A DNA stretch of 64,000 nucleotides, taken from positions 1,777,501 to 1,841,500 of the forward strand of contig CM051026.1 of assembly GCA_027627225.1 (NCBI GenBank). The letters run 5' to 3'. Shown piece after piece: positions 1 to 12,399 of this stretch. This DNA is from Congeria kusceri. Its lineage: Eukaryota; Mollusca; Bivalvia; Myida; Dreissenidae. The notes beneath the pieces were generated by a model. The model ran no database searches. It was not told the origin of the DNA and worked only from the letters and a program-made list of their open reading frames with translations. Positions within the stretch are counted from its first letter, which is position 1, and every line of letters begins with the position of its first letter. The position numbers and the translations under genes were made by a program.

Positions 1-848
1 TCTATTCTAAAGACATTCAGATTTTAATTGAAAAGTTGTGCATATAACAGTATTTCATAAATAAAGACAGGAAGTCAATAAAAATGAACTTAACACAAAG
101 TCTATATATAAACGATAATTTAGATCCGTACTTTCCTGCATCGCTTCAGGTTTTTCTGTTTGCTGTTATTTTCGTAATTTAATTGTATCAGTATTTGGCA
201 AAATAAATTCTCAATTGTTCGAATATGCCTTTAAATGGAAAATATTGGTTTAGTCAAGTATTATTTATTATTCAAATTGTCACCCTTAGAGGTTTATGAC
301 CCTACGTGCTATCGGTTTTACTGTGGAAACAGTGTTGATTTTATTGCCGAATACTGATAAAAAATGTCTGTGTAGCCTGTCAGATAAATAGAATTTCAGA
401 ATATGCTTTTACTTATTTAACACATTATGAAACTAATCTTGTCCGCCTAATGCAAAAAGCACTGTCACTGACATTTTACATATTTTACAAGAGAATAAAA
501 AAATATGTATAAAATTCAATGTAAAATTGAGTTGTTATTTAATGTATTCTTAATACATTAAAGCAATCCAATTAAAAGCAGTTGTTATTTATATACATTT
601 CAGTTGAAGTACACACACATTTGTTTGTAATTGTTCAGTTTTATGATTTGTTACTCTGAAATATTTTAAGTGCACAAACACGGTATGTTTCATTTTAATT
701 TTCAAAATTATTATAATTAACTAATTGCATCATTACACTAAACGTTACACTTTTTATAATATATTGAAATACATTTAACACTAGCATAGTTTCGCAGTGT
801 GTATATTTATGTACATTGCGCATATATTGACAGCCTGTAAACGACACG
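1..848. other. AT-rich non-coding stretch
   Basis: I see no convincing reading frame, RNA gene or repeat here. It is AT-rich intergenic or intronic sequence upstream of the first paralogue of the uncharacterised gene family. Confidence 0.5.
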
Positions 849-2516
849 ATGTCACTGAATGAACATCGCGGTGCAATTAGGAAACCTATCCAGCACTGGA
901 AAGTAGACCCGTCCATATCTCCAGAAGATGGTTAGTGAACTGTTGACAGTAAGATGCATTTTATTTCATTATTATATTTATAAAACTGCGAAACTGCATT
1001 TTGCTGGTGAATTTCTTACCTAGATAATGCTATAATATTTATGAACCATGCTTTTCTTGATAAAGATTTAAAAAAACATATTGACCTAAGATAACAGTTG
1101 TGTCTGTCAAAGAATGAATTAGATGTAAAATAGGTTCGGACACAACCATAACCATTAATAAGTATATTGTTATTAAAGTGGGCTTGGTTCAGGTACAAAC
1201 ACTCTGAACAGAAAACCGAAAATCTTTTGATGAGATTAGATTCTACCAAAGAGAGATTTCAGTTATTGAGATACTTTTGTGAGACAATTAGAGGAATACT
1301 CACAATTTTCGAGCAGGATTTTCCAAAAGCTTCTCCGTTGTTAGATGACAAATTAAACAGTTTCATTTCCACGAATTTCGAACATGTTTACACATCAGAG
1401 CAGTTTCGACGCCACTTTGAAGATCGATCAATTGAGTTAACCAAAGACAATTGCGCGTTTTTCGAGGTCCGAAAAGAGTGCGAATTTAAGACCACGCGTA
1501 CATTTTCTTTTTGCATGATTATTTGAAAATATATACATGTAAATTATCAATGCGCGATTTTAAGCCCAGGCAAATAAGCGGTTTTTTACGATTGCGTACA
1601 ATTTAGACACCGCGAAGCAAAAGTATTTTACAGTAAGAGACATCAAGGGCATCGACAGTAATTATGCTACACATATTTGATAACAAATCTTCGAGAAACT
1701 AACACAAACATATCGTCGTATTTGTTTCCAGAAAATGATGAGGCCAACCTTGAAGGCGTGTTCGACCTTAAAAAGTCAGCGTTCGACAGCAGTGACATCC
1801 CCACAGAGGAATGTCCAGTGAAAGACACTGCCAACCCCTTCGAATATCCTTTAAATCTTGAGAAGGTATTTATTTTCTCTAAACCAATTGACAGTATTGC
1901 TGCATTTACACATTGAAGCGTTAGCATACTGTTACTCGTAGATGGTACTTGTTATTATTTACAGTTATTCAGTTTAAGGTCGTTTATATCAGTATTATTG
2001 AAATTTTAAACGCCTTCTATAGCATGATCGTTAATATTTTTTTGACGTTATAGTCGTTTTTTATTTCTCTTTAAGGCCATATACACAATAATCGGCATAC
2101 CAGGTGTCATTATGTGCTTTAAAAGTCGCGAGAAGCTTCAAATTTATGTTGATTCATCAACAGCAAGTTCTGATGTTGAAGACATTCTTAAAAAGGAGTT
2201 AGGTATAAACGATGTCAACGAATATACAATTTCGTACGGAAGAGCGCAGCAATTGTCACAATGTTCGTCTGGTGATTCAGTTTGTCAATCTATTGGAACG
2301 CTAGGTGGGTTTGTTAAGAAAGTTAAAATGCCAAGTCTCTCAGTGAGATTTGAAACCAGTATTCCAATACAGGATGTTGCTTGTTCTTCAAGCACAAACG
2401 AACCCAGTACTGAAAGCATAAATGAACCTAGCACTGCAGCGCTCGTCTCCCGACACGTTATTCAACAAAACCACTATGCTGTGCTTATATATACATCGGG
2501 CAATGTTATTTTATAA
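849..2516 (+). pseudogene. Uncharacterised multi-exon gene, paralogue 1 (broken)
   Basis: Family and function are not recognised. Candidate exons: 849-930 (ATG, 27 codons, ends in phase 1 before GTTAGT); from 1193 after a TTCAG acceptor, carrying CETIRGILTIFEQDF and SPLLDD; 1732-1865, between CCAG and GTATTT, carrying KKSAFDSSDIP; and from 2076 after TTTAAG to a stop at 2514-2516, carrying SREKLQIYVDSS and CSSGDSVCQSIG. The exons match paralogue 2 (5360-7290) and paralogue 3 (28235-29500). The copy is damaged. The second exon is interrupted after about 1460, with a remnant (YFTVRDIKGIDS) at 1620-1660. The phase of exon 1 does not fit exon 2. The last exon stops before the GDSG region kept in paralogue 3. 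Splice sites are read by eye. Homology between copies is firm; the exact exon ends are less so. Confidence 0.6.
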
Positions 2517-2689
2517 TTTAAATGATTGCAATATCAAAAAGACCGTAACCCCGTACATAGTTTCAATATTGTCATATTTGTATTAAAGGTATGCCGTTAC
2601 CGGTACTATATTCATATTATTTGTTAATTTCAGGTTAATAATAGCTTTCATCTTTAGCAAATGCAGTTCGTATGGTTCTCCTCAGGATG

Positions 2690-2999
2690 TTGAAAAGGCT
2701 TGTCGTCGGAATCCCCGACATACTCCGCGAATAACATCGGTTAAAAACCCCCGAGATCGATCATATCCGCCACTAAGCCCTTGACCCGAACTCGGCCACA
2801 AAACGCTGGACTGCCAGTCCCTGAAATCCTTCACATCAATCGACCCCCACCTACCCCGCTATCGATTATATGACTAGTCCCCCTCCAATCTGTCGCATGG
2901 CTCGACTCTTCCTCCAATCGCTCCATCGATCAACACGCGCTTGTTCGCCTTATCGCCAGCATCGTCAACGAACAACTTTCAAAAGCTAAAAACAAGCTA
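2690..2999 (+). other. GC-richer stretch with a possible coding remnant
   Basis: This stretch is clearly richer in C and G than its surroundings. One frame at about 2880-2999 reads like protein (SIDQHALVRLIASIVNEQ) and stops at TAG. Upstream the same frame is broken by a stop near 2870. I cannot name a family. It may be a decayed transposon ORF that ends where the degenerate repeat array begins. Confidence 0.3.
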
Positions 3000-3029
3000 C
3001 CATAGCTTGGTGTGCCATTGTTATAGCCT

Positions 3030-4440
3030 GTTTTCTGTCATCCGTCGTCCGTCGTGCGTCGTCAACATTTGCATCGTTCACATTCTAGAGGCCACCTTTA
3101 TTGGTCAATCTTCATGAAACTTGGTCAGAACATGTTTCCTAATTATATCCCGGCCTAGTTCGGATCTGGGTCATATGGGGTCAAAATCAAGGTCACTAGG
3201 TCAAAATGAAGAAATAGTTTGTTAACACTCTAGAAGTCACATTTTTGCCCAATCTTAATGAAACTTGGTCAGAGAACATTTGTGCAAATGGTATCTCAGC
3301 CGAGTTCGAAAATGGTTGCATTCTGTTGAAAATCATGGCCGCCAGTGGGCGGGGCAGTTTTCCTTAAATGGCTGTATTAAAAACTTTATTAAGCTTGTTA
3401 AAACTCTGGAAGTCAAACTTTTTGCCGAATCTTCTTGAAACTTGGTCCGAGTATTTGCTCAATAGATATATCGGCCCACGTTGAATTTGGGTTATTTCGG
3501 GTCTAAAACTAGAAATAGCATTTTTTGCCCGTTTTTATGAAACTTAGTCAGAACATTTATTTTAATGACATCTCGGCCGAATTAGAATTTGGGTCAGGTG
3601 GGGGTCAAAAACTAGATCACTAGGTCAAATGGAAGAAAAAGCTTGTGGACAATATAGAAGTCACATTTTTGCCCAAACTTCATGAAACTTGGTCAGAACA
3701 TTTGTTTTAATGATATCTCGGCCGAGTTGGATTCTGGGTCATGTGGGTTCAAAACAACTAGGTCACTCGGTCAAATTGAAGAACAAGCTTGTTGGGGTGA
3801 AAAACTAGGTGAATAAGTCGAATTGACAAGAATTTTTTTTAACACTCTAGAAGTAACATATTTTGCCAAATCTCCCTGAAACTTGCTCAGAACCTTTGTC
3901 CATATGATATCTTGGCCGAGTTCAAAACTGTGTATTTCGGGGTTCAAAAACTAGGTCACTGGATCAAATTGAAAAAGAAAACATTCGTGAACACTCTAGA
4001 AGTCACATGTTTTGCCCAATCTTTATGAAACTTGGTCAGAACATTTGTTCTTATGGCATCACGGCCAAGTCCGAAAATGGTTCCGCTCTGTTGAAAATAT
4101 GTTTGCCAGGGGGCATGTCAGTTTTCCTCATGTGTCTATAGAAGCAGCTTGTTTACACTTTAGAAATCACTTTTTTTGCCCAACCAACATGCAACTGTCT
4201 CAGAACCGTTGTTCTTAAGATATCTCGGCTGCGTTTGAAAATGGTTCCGCTACCTTGAAAAACATGGCCGCAAGGGGCGGGGCTTTTTCGTTATATGGCT
4301 ATTGAAATAGCTTGTTAACATTCTAGTGGTCACATTTTTTGCCAAGTCAACATGGAACTTGCTCAGCGCTGCTGTTCTTATGATATCTTGGCTGAGTTTG
4401 ATAATGGTTCCGCTCTGTTATGTAATTTTATACGGTGTTG
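3030..4440. repeat. Degenerate tandem array, ~150-165 bp units
   Basis: The phrase TGAAACTTGGTCAGAAC, or a close variant, recurs near 3113, 3260, 3436, 3537, 3681, 3878, 4026, 4189 and 4351. It is accompanied by CACTCTAGAAGTCACAT before it and ATCTCGGCCGAGTT after it. The array opens with CCGTCGTCCGTCGTGCGTCG, a phrase that also opens the repeat at 31375. I associate this repeat type with bivalve genomes. Short open frames inside it (for example 4012-4218) are by-products of the repeat. Confidence 0.8.
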
Positions 4441-4455
4441 CCGAGATTGAGATTC

Positions 4456-4870
4456 AAAGATGCAGAGAATACAAAATATGTGCGCTAAACTTGTTTTAGA
4501 ACGTGGAAAATATGAAAGCTCAAAACAGGCTCTATACGATTTACACTGGTTGCCGATAAAAGCTAGAATATCATTCAAATTACTTACATTCATGTACAAG
4601 TGCTCTGCAAATGAGGCCCCCGACTACCTGTTGGAACTGCTTACCAAACAAACTCCTTGCAGGCGCGGTCTTCGATCGTCGAATACTGCAGAGAACTCAT
4701 ACGTTGTGCCATTCAATAAGAGTAGAACATCTAGTGATAGAAGTTTTAGCACCGCTGGTCCAAGACTATGGAACGATTTGCCGCCAGAACTACGACAGTC
4801 AAATTCCTTACAAAAGTTAAAAAAGATTTGAAAACATACTTATGCCGAAATTTTTATTCACTATTTGCGT
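4456..4870 (+). mobile_element. LINE (CR1/L2-like) ORF2 C-terminal fragment
   Basis: The reading frame from 4460 to the stop at 4829-4831 carries hallmarks of the region after the reverse transcriptase in CR1/L2/Jockey-type non-LTR elements: LYDLHWLPIKARISFKLL, then APDYLLELL, RRGLRSS, and GPRLWNDLPPELRQSNSLQK. The same frame continues past the stop for some residues (KHTYAEIFIHYLRN), so the stop may be the natural end or an early one. The polymerase core is absent, so this is a dead 5'-truncated copy. It differs in family from the LINEs at 13.4 and 52-58 kb. It abuts the degenerate array on its left. Confidence 0.8.
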
Positions 4871-5359
4871 AACTGAAACATACTCTTAAAGGCAAATGTG
4901 TTTTATGTTTTATACGTGTTTTATGTTTTTATGTCCTCAATCTTAAGTTTTTACTTGCGTTGAATGTCTTATATTGTTTTTTGTAGCTAATGTTTTGTTT
5001 TATAATAATTACGAACTATTATGATATATTTTATTTACCTATAGCTTTGTTTTTGTAAAACGGAATTGAATATGTTTATTTCATAGTAATAGGCGTTTAA
5101 TCAAATAAACCAGTTTCAGTTTAAGTTTTCAGTTTTTATCGTGAATTCCATAAAATCTAGTTCAATATAAGTCCTATTATATTTATACTCACTGAATATC
5201 AGTAGTGTTCTATATTTCATATTAGTTTTTATTATATGTTTTATAACATGTGATACAGCGTTCATAAAAAGGAAGATGCCAATCTACGTGCATATCTAAT
5301 ATACATATGCAGAACCTAAGTTTTATTTGTTTACTGATGCACATTAATATGTTCTTCAG
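4871..5359. other. Non-coding stretch
   Basis: This is AT-rich sequence between the LINE fragment and paralogue 2. It begins with T-rich sequence that may be the 3' part of the LINE fragment. There is no other recognisable feature. Confidence 0.4.
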
Positions 5360-7290
5360 AAACCTGAAAAAGAAAGGCCTACACGATATAAAGCAAATCG
5401 GGAAACGGATGTGGAGAGAACACACATAGAAAATATCACCATTCCAGCACTTCCTGGTAGAATATTTTTATACATTTAATATTACAGACGTTGAGCAGGG
5501 TGTATAACGTGTGGTTGTCTTAATCATAAACCAATAATGTTACAGTTGAGGAATGTTCTCGTATTGCAAGTCGGTATCCATTGGGTAAACGTGTACATCA
5601 TTACATACAATGTAGATTTCTTAAATGTCTCTATGACGCAAATTAGAACAAAGCTGTTGCAAATTCCACTTCGTCTTTAATTCTGCATGTTAGCAGCATA
5701 ATATTCAATCTGATGTCGTATAAGCAATTGCTTGTAAATAGTGACCGCATAGAATTTCTTTTCACATTATGTTACGATCACACTGAAATAAGCGCGATAT
5801 TGCCCTTGCATTAAATTATGGTATTTCAGTTTCGTTAGGTTACAATGTTTAAAAATGTAAACTTATCAAAAGCAAAATGTACTCTTTTGTCCATCAACTC
5901 AACTAAGATCATACAATTAATCCCTTATACTTGTGGAATTAAAAATCGTAAATAAATTTTGAACTAGCATGTCTTCTTATTATATTTATCTCGTCTACAA
6001 TAAGGTTTTATACACTTGCAGACTTCAAGACGACAACAGCTGAACCCGTATTTACCAGATTAGAACTTGGAATAGACAAATTGCCAATCCTTAAATACAG
6101 TTGTGAAACGTTGAAAGGAATACTCACCATTTGCGAGCAGGATCTTGCAAACGATTGTCCGTTGCTCGATGCTACAATTAAAGATTATGTTTCAGCGAAT
6201 TCCGTACAGATTTTTACAGCAGAGCCGTTTCTGCATCGCTTTGGGGATGATTCAAATGAGAAAACTGCATACATGTCAGCCCGTGATGTACTGGAAACAA
6301 TAAACCAGACAAACGTACTATCGTTGATTGTCATAAATAGTGTACATATAGAATCAGTTGTTGAAGCTTTGAAAACATCAGACATTCGCAACGCAGGAGT
6401 CCTAATAGTCGGCGATATCGAGGAATTGCAAGTTGTTCCCAACGTTTTCTTCAGCAACACCCAGTCAAAAGAGATCAAAAAGGATGCTGATTGTTTATTA
6501 GAACGTTGCGCATTTGGCATACTGAAACAATTGTATTTGAATTTACAGACAATCGAAACGAACAAAACTATTTCTGGTATGCATGTGAATCTTAGCAATT
6601 CTGCTTTGTTAATACTATTTTACTTAAATGCAGAGTGTAATAAATGAAGATACAATTAGTATTATAAAGTCTGTTCAATGAACAAATAGTAAGCCAAATA
6701 GTAATGACTTTGTTTATGTAATTTTGTCCATGTAGCTTATTTAATTAAAGTAGAATTTAATATTTTATTACAGAACGAGAGTGAAACAACCTGCAAGATG
6801 TTTTTGTAATGACTAATCTATCTTTCAAAAGGAGCGCCATCCCGAAGGCCGAATGGCCATACGTTCCAACAGACGACTTTAAATATCCAGCAAATATCGA
6901 CACGGTATGTAAAAATGCTGCCGGTTATAATGATTATGTCAAATTTCTATTTTTTAATATAGATAACCATAATACGTTTAGCTTCTCTATAATTCATCTG
7001 ATGCGTTGTGTTATTGTAATGCTGATGCATAATATAAAATAGACCTACATAAATCATATATAAAAGGAAGTGAGCATCATCACATCGCATCGGATTAACA
7101 TTGTCGTTAATAATAATTTGAATAATTAATAAGCTTAACTGAATATGGTAATTACGAATTTTGGAAGAACATTTTATTGACATCTCAGTACATCATCTTT
7201 TAAAATTGTGTTTTGCGGGAAGTTTTAATTGAGTTTTTGAAAGTTACGGACACAAAATCTTTCGTTCAAAGGCCTAGTTTAATCTTTCTT
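5360..7290 (+). pseudogene. Uncharacterised multi-exon gene, paralogue 2 (broken)
   Basis: The function is unknown. Exons by eye: 5360-5456 after GTTCTTCAG, ending phase 1 (VERTHIENITIPALP); 6022-6576 after CACTTGCAG, the best-preserved exon, open for about 185 codons, with CETLKGILTICEQDL, CPLLDATIKDYVSANS and NAGVLIVGDIEELQVV, ending before GTATGC; 6774-6904, with SFKRSAIPKAEW and DDFKYPANIDT, ending before GTATGT; and a short piece near 7214-7290 (EVLIEFLK) that has a partner at 28235. Exon phases agree across 5360-6904, which supports the model. A TGA four codons into the 6774 exon breaks it. Its later exons may be missing, or may be those at 28.6-29.4 kb if a ~21-kb intron filled with transposons separates them. 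Confidence 0.6.
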
Positions 7291-8041
7291 TATTTAACCC
7301 ATACCTCAAAAGTCTGGGGTTTGTACCCCTGTTTTTTGGCATTTGGCACCCTTCCGTGGTCACAGTGTGGCGACTCTTATCAGCTGCTATCAATATACTG
7401 CTGCAGAAGAATTGGTGTGTAAATTTCATAATATCACATGCGTGTAACCTTGTAGTTTTTAAATGGTTATTTTGGAAGTTAATTTCTTCTTTATTTTAAT
7501 GTTTTAAGAGTGTGATTTTTGAGTTGCGTATGCCGTGATGAAATATTTTGTAATGACTACCAATAATTTACCTCAAAATGATGTTATGACTTTTCTCATA
7601 AGCGTTAATAGATTGAGGATGTTGTTAAAATTGCATTCATTTTGTGTTTCTTTAATGATACATGATACATTTGAACACATTTTTGTTTGTTTGTGAGAGT
7701 TTTACTTTTAAACTTGATTTTATGCACTTTTCCAGTATCGTACATTCTTTGTACACAATTACTCAACACAATTATGTACATCATGTTTAAATGTGTTTGG
7801 AGACGTATCAGTGCCTAGAAACATTTTACAGATCAGGGCCCGTATTCACAAAGTTCCTTAGAGAAAACCTGAGTAAATTTCTTAAATTCAGAAAATTCCT
7901 TAAATCTCTGGCTGTTTTATGAACAGGTCTATTTACATTGAAATGATTTTAACAAGTTAAAATAGCTTAGATGTTTGGTATTATCCCATTTTGTCATTTT
8001 AAATCATTGGATTTCACGTAGAACATTTGATATAAAGTGTT
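7291..8041. other. Non-coding stretch related to 29.7-30.1 kb
   Basis: There is no gene. Parts resemble the sequence after paralogue 3, for example CATGTGTAACCTTG-like and GATGAAATATT phrases near 7440-7550 and 29820-29905. This fits a shared duplication history. Confidence 0.4.
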
Positions 8042-8089
8042 CATGTCAGGGCATGAACTTGGTCACATAAAGTGGAGAAGTTGTGTGGC

Positions 8090-8162
8090 GGCCCGGTTAG
8101 CTCAGTCGGAAGAGCACTCGCCCTGATAGCGAGGGGTCCCGGGTTCGAGTCCCGGACTGGCC
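8090..8162 (+). tRNA. tRNA-Ile-like gene or tRNA-derived repeat, copy 1
   Basis: The A box (TAGCTCAGTCGG) and B box (GGTTCGAGTCC) match the RNA polymerase III consensus. The D arm (GCTC/GAGC), anticodon stem (CTCGC/GCGAG) and T stem (CCGGG/CCCGG) all form. The acceptor GGCC(C)GGT pairs with ACTGGCC apart from an inserted C. The 7-nt loop is CCTGATA. A normal Ile loop would be CTGATAA with anticodon GAT, so a one-base shift leaves TGA in the anticodon position. Together with the extra acceptor C and an extra C before the T stem, this suggests a tRNA-Ile-derived repeat rather than a working gene. Confidence 0.65.
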
Positions 8163-8188
8163 GCACAATGTTCTCACCCTGTGAAATT

Positions 8189-8207
8189 TGGCGCCCAACG
8201 TGGGACC
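8189..8207 (+). other. Sequence like a tRNA-Lys primer-binding site
   Basis: TGGCGCCCAACGTGGG (8189-8204) is, from memory, the exact complement of the 3' end of animal tRNA-Lys(CUU), the site used as primer-binding site by some retroelements. It lies between the two tRNA-like copies. I see no long terminal repeat, gag or pol next to it, so it could also be an inverted tRNA-Lys 3' fragment. Confidence 0.4.
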
Positions 8208-8352
8208 GTGACGTTACCCGGGTTAACTCTCCGAGGGCCCGTGGTAATTATATAACACCATGAATCCCTGAATTCGAGGACGAATTCATATTTGAGCGAA
8301 GGTGTATGTCACGGCATGAACTTGGTCACTTAAAGGGGAGAAGTTGTGTGGC

Positions 8353-8424
8353 GGCCCGGTTAGCTCAGTCGGAAGAGCACTCGCCCTGATAGCGAGGGGT
8401 CCGGGTTCGAGTCCCGGACAGGCC
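8353..8424 (+). tRNA. tRNA-Ile-like gene or tRNA-derived repeat, copy 2
   Basis: This is nearly identical to copy 1, with the same A box, B box and shifted CCTGATA loop. It lacks the extra C before the T stem. The acceptor 3' strand is ACAGGCC, so one more pair is lost. It is the second member of the 263-bp duplication, and probably a pseudo-tRNA or SINE-like unit. Confidence 0.6.
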
Positions 8425-8450
8425 GCACAATTTTCTCACCCTGTGACATT

Positions 8451-9590
8451 CACTTAAGTACAACTTAATTTAAGATTTCCCTTAGGAGCGTTATGAATAC
8501 CAGCCGAGTGATGTTTTTAAAATGAATTAAAATGCTTATTTTGACTCACAAACTTGTTTTGTTGGTTTAATAGTGCGCGTGATCTTAGAGTTATGGTTAG
8601 GCCATAGTCATACTATGGTATGAGACGTAAGATATTTTAAGAATCAATATGTGTTAATTAAATGTTTTTTATCGTTATTTTACAAGTAACACAAATAATG
8701 TGTGTAATATACATGATTTTGTCGTCAGTTAACATTTGTGAATTGTTTTATTCGATTGGTAGAATACCACAATTTCGTGATTTCTTTTATTATTGATACA
8801 ATTGCTGATCCCCAACTTTGGTAAACGTTGACTATTCCAATATTGTCTTTAAATACGAGTTACATTTTATGTCGTCTTCACTTTTGTCTTGTTTTATATT
8901 CGATTTGCTATCTAAATTCATGTTAACGTAAAAATTGTGAATTATGACATAGTATTCAAAGCACAAAACCGATGTCTTTACACATAAAACGTTTTACTAT
9001 GAAGTCGTTGAGCAATAAGGTTTTTTTTCAATTTAATTTATGAAACCTTGTTTGCAAATTTACAGCCGCAGTTTATTAACTGGGTGTGTGAGTGTAGGAA
9101 TTTGTAAATTGCGTTATAATTCATGTGTAAAGTGCACATCATTGCATACCAATAGCCTTATAATATTAACCGGTTGATATTTGGAAAGTTAATTTAGTGT
9201 CTGCTGTAGTTTAACATGTTCGTTTATATTTTCTGAGCTTTGTTTGTCATGCTGATATATATTGTGTGTACACCAATAATGTGTCTCATTTTAGTTTAAT
9301 GACGTTTGTGACAAACGGTAATCTATTAATGATTTTGCTCATGTTTTATTTTTGTTACGTGTATGATAAATGCTACCTGAACATATTAAGTGTGCACAGT
9401 TGTTACATTCATGTTTATGATACTTGTGTTTTACTTTTATATTTGTATTTATCTAGTTTCACTTGTATTTTGTAATTATCATCATACCTGAAAATAATAA
9501 TTTGAATCAAACACACAACAACAATCGATTACATTATTTCTTTAATGAGCTGTCGTGATGGAAAATCAATCATTTCCCGTTTAAAAACAT
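8451..9590. other. AT-rich non-coding stretch
   Basis: I see no gene. The segment near 9420-9540 resembles 31030-31130 (TTATCATC..ACTTGAA-type phrases followed by ACATTATTTCT), part of the wider similarity between the 6-16 kb and 28-38 kb blocks. Confidence 0.4.
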
Positions 9591-10795
9591 TTTTGTCTGT
9601 AACCACTGGCTTAATTTCGCAATAATTTCATATAAATGGTCATTGAATGACCATCTTTCAAATCGTTTCGATTCTTGAAAAAACCGCAAGGGGGGGCGGG
9701 CAGTTTGTCTTATATGGCTACATAAAAAACTTTGAAAATCTTCTTGATCAAAACCACTTTCTAGATTTCAAATTTACTTAAAAGATTTGGTCCTTAGATG
9801 ACAACTTTACGAAATTCCTTCGATTCATTTTGATTTGTTAAACCAACATTTCGGCTGCGTCGTGCGTCGAACGTCGTTTTGTGCTTTATGTCAACTTTTA
9901 AAAAAGCTTGTGAACACTCTAGAGGCCACATGTTTTGCCCAGTCAACATGACATTTGGTCAAAACATTAGTCCTTATGATATCTCGGTTGATTTCCAAAA
10001 TCGTTCAAAAATGGTTCTTCTCTGTTGAAAGTCAGGGCCACCCGGGGGACGAGCAGCTTCCGTTATATGGCTACATTGAAAACTTTAAAATTCTTATTGT
10101 CTGTAAGTATTTCTGGATTTTGATATAAATGCATAGAGATGTTTCTTGGCGGACATTCTGCCTTATTCCCTCCAATCGTTTAGATTCGATAACAAACATG
10201 ACCGCCAGGTGGCGGAGCAGTTTCTCTTAAACCGCTTGCTGGATTTTAAATGAATTTCTCAGAAATAGTCCTAGTCTGACATTCTACCTAATTCCTTCAA
10301 ATCTTTTTGTTTCGTTATAAACATGGCTCCGCAACAATTTTTACTTTTTATGGCAATATGGAGTATAATGAAACTCTAGAGACATCATCAGGAGAAAAAC
10401 TGATCCTTTATTTGAGGCAAGTGACCATTTGCCTTCCTTTGGTCAGAATCCACACGCTTGATCTCAAACTTATTTCGCAGAAATGGTCCTTGTATGACAT
10501 TCTACTAAACCCATCTTTTGTCCATCTTGCGTCGTCCTTCGTCAACATTTACATTGTCAGCACTCTATAAACCACAATTATTGCCAAATCATTATGAAAT
10601 TTGCCCAGAACATTTACTCCGATGATATATCGGAGAAGTTCGAAACTGTGCCATGTGGTGTCAATAACTAGATCACTAGGGCAAATGAAGAAAAAGGTTG
10701 TGTACACATTTTTTGCACAGCCAACATTAAACTTACTTAGCCCCTCAGGTGAGCGAGCAAGGGCCTTACGGTCTTCTTGTTGTTTTTTTTTTGGC
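9591..10795. repeat. Bivalve-type degenerate repeat
   Basis: Degenerate units with CACTCTAGAGGCCACATG, TATATGGCTACAT, GATATCTCGG and CGTCGTGCGTCG phrases match the array at 3030-4440. The end carries CTCAGGTGAGCGAGCAAGGGCC (10743-10764), related to the terminal phrase at 34209-34240. Small open frames inside are not genes. Confidence 0.7.
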
Positions 10796-12063
10796 TTGCA
10801 TGTTTTACACGTCTTTACTATAGTAAAAGCTTTTCTTTAACTAATAATGCAGTTGCCTTTTGTTTTTATTAATTTCGGTAATAGTTTTGTTTAGTGAATG
10901 CATACTGTTATGATTGGTTGAAACATCCTAGGGTGAGCCTCTACAACAGTTTCATTTTTGTATATGTTTAAACGATAGCCAACATATATATTGAACTATC
11001 AAAATCTATGAAACAATTTGCTTGTTTTTCGCCTTCTACTTTAGGAATATTAACACATTTGTAATTATATGTAGAATTACAATTATAATTTATACTACAT
11101 ATTAATACTCAATATTTATCAATTAATTGAATCAAAATCAAGATGGTGAATGTATAAGTTTAAATGTTCCTATACGTGTGTGAAAATATGTAGCAATGTA
11201 CATTTATTGATTAGACCATACACATTTGATTATATGTTTAGAATCCCCATGATTTTTCAAAACCTATCAGCCAGGCAGGAAAAGATAACCAATGAGTCGA
11301 TAAAAAAAACATTCGTTATTCACAGCTTATTTATGGCAGTGATACAAGCTAAAGCAAATGTTAACTTGAAAACTGATACATCTAACGTAGGAACATACTT
11401 TAACAGAGTATTTTAACGGTGTATATTGACTACTTGCACACCTTCTTTTACAAATATTGGTAAAGCAGATACAAGTCTTTTTTCGAAGTTAAGTCTGAAT
11501 TCATATTATATAATATAGGTATCGAAAAATCCTGACATTTACAAAGAATACATGTATAATAACATCGTCATGATCTCATAATTGTTTTCACATATTTTAA
11601 ATCGAATATATATAAATTAAAAATAATATCCTAAAATGGGCAATACAAAATAGTAATAAGACAAAGCATACAATTTTAAGGTGTTTCGATCTATAAAACT
11701 GTGGGGAAGTTATTCAAAAATGCAAGATTCCAAGTCAGAACTTTGTATTATCATCAACTTATTTTAAGTGATACACATTCGCAAAATGCAAGATGTCCAA
11801 CAAAAATATATATTCAAAACTTAAAAATAACATTAACTGAGATTCATGACTTGTATAATTTACAATATCATTCATCGACTGAGATAATAATATAACGAAA
11901 TAACACAAAGTGTATCATTATATGCATTATTTATACGCTTTATATGCTTACAACTTTCTCAATATTTCACATTGTCAAACATGTTTGTGTTTTTTTGTTC
12001 AGGCATCTGAAAACCTACCAGCCCGAGGACTCTAAACATAAAATCAAATTAGTTTGGCCTTAC
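10796..12063. other. AT-rich non-coding stretch
   Basis: Very AT-rich, with no supported gene or repeat. The 88-codon frame at 11150-11416 has no recognisable motif and looks like chance. Confidence 0.4.
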
Positions 12064-12177
12064 TGTGATCTTGTTGCTAGGTAATCGGATACGAATATGA
12101 GTGTGATCTTGTTGCTAGGTAATCGGATACGAATATGAGTGTGATCTTGTTGTTATGTAAACGGCTACGAATATGAT
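12064..12177. repeat. Three-copy 38-bp minisatellite
   Basis: TGTGATCTTGTTGCTAGGTA begins units at 12064, 12102 and 12140. The first two are identical and the third has diverged (GTTATGTAAACGGC). Confidence 0.9.
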
Positions 12178-12399
12178 TTTTTACTTACATCGATATGCAC
12201 AGACAAGTAAGATCCTATTGATAATTGGATTCAGAGTGTTGGCTATTTGCCATGTATTTACTTTTATGTTAATTATTGTTCTGCCAGCATGTTGATTTAA
12301 GGTAGGATTAACCATCGTCTCATACGGTATTTGAGCGTCGCATAGCAAACTAAGTAAAATAATATATTGGTAAACAATTTATTTTGAGGTACGGAAATG

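Larger units (their letters stand above)
8042..8450 (+). repeat. Duplicated ~263-bp unit carrying tRNA-like sequence
   Basis: The phrase GGCATGAACTTGGTCAC starts each of two units, near 8050 and 8313. Both then run through GAGAAGTTGTGTGGCGG into a tRNA-like sequence and on to TTCTCACCCTGTGA. The spacing between matching points is 263 bp (8088 to 8351). The segment is absent from the related region after paralogue 3, so it is an insertion there or a loss elsewhere. Confidence 0.75.

Noticed and set aside
8072..8263. 63-codon frame across the tRNA-like sequence
   Set aside because: It is produced by reading through a tRNA-derived repeat, a common false gene call.
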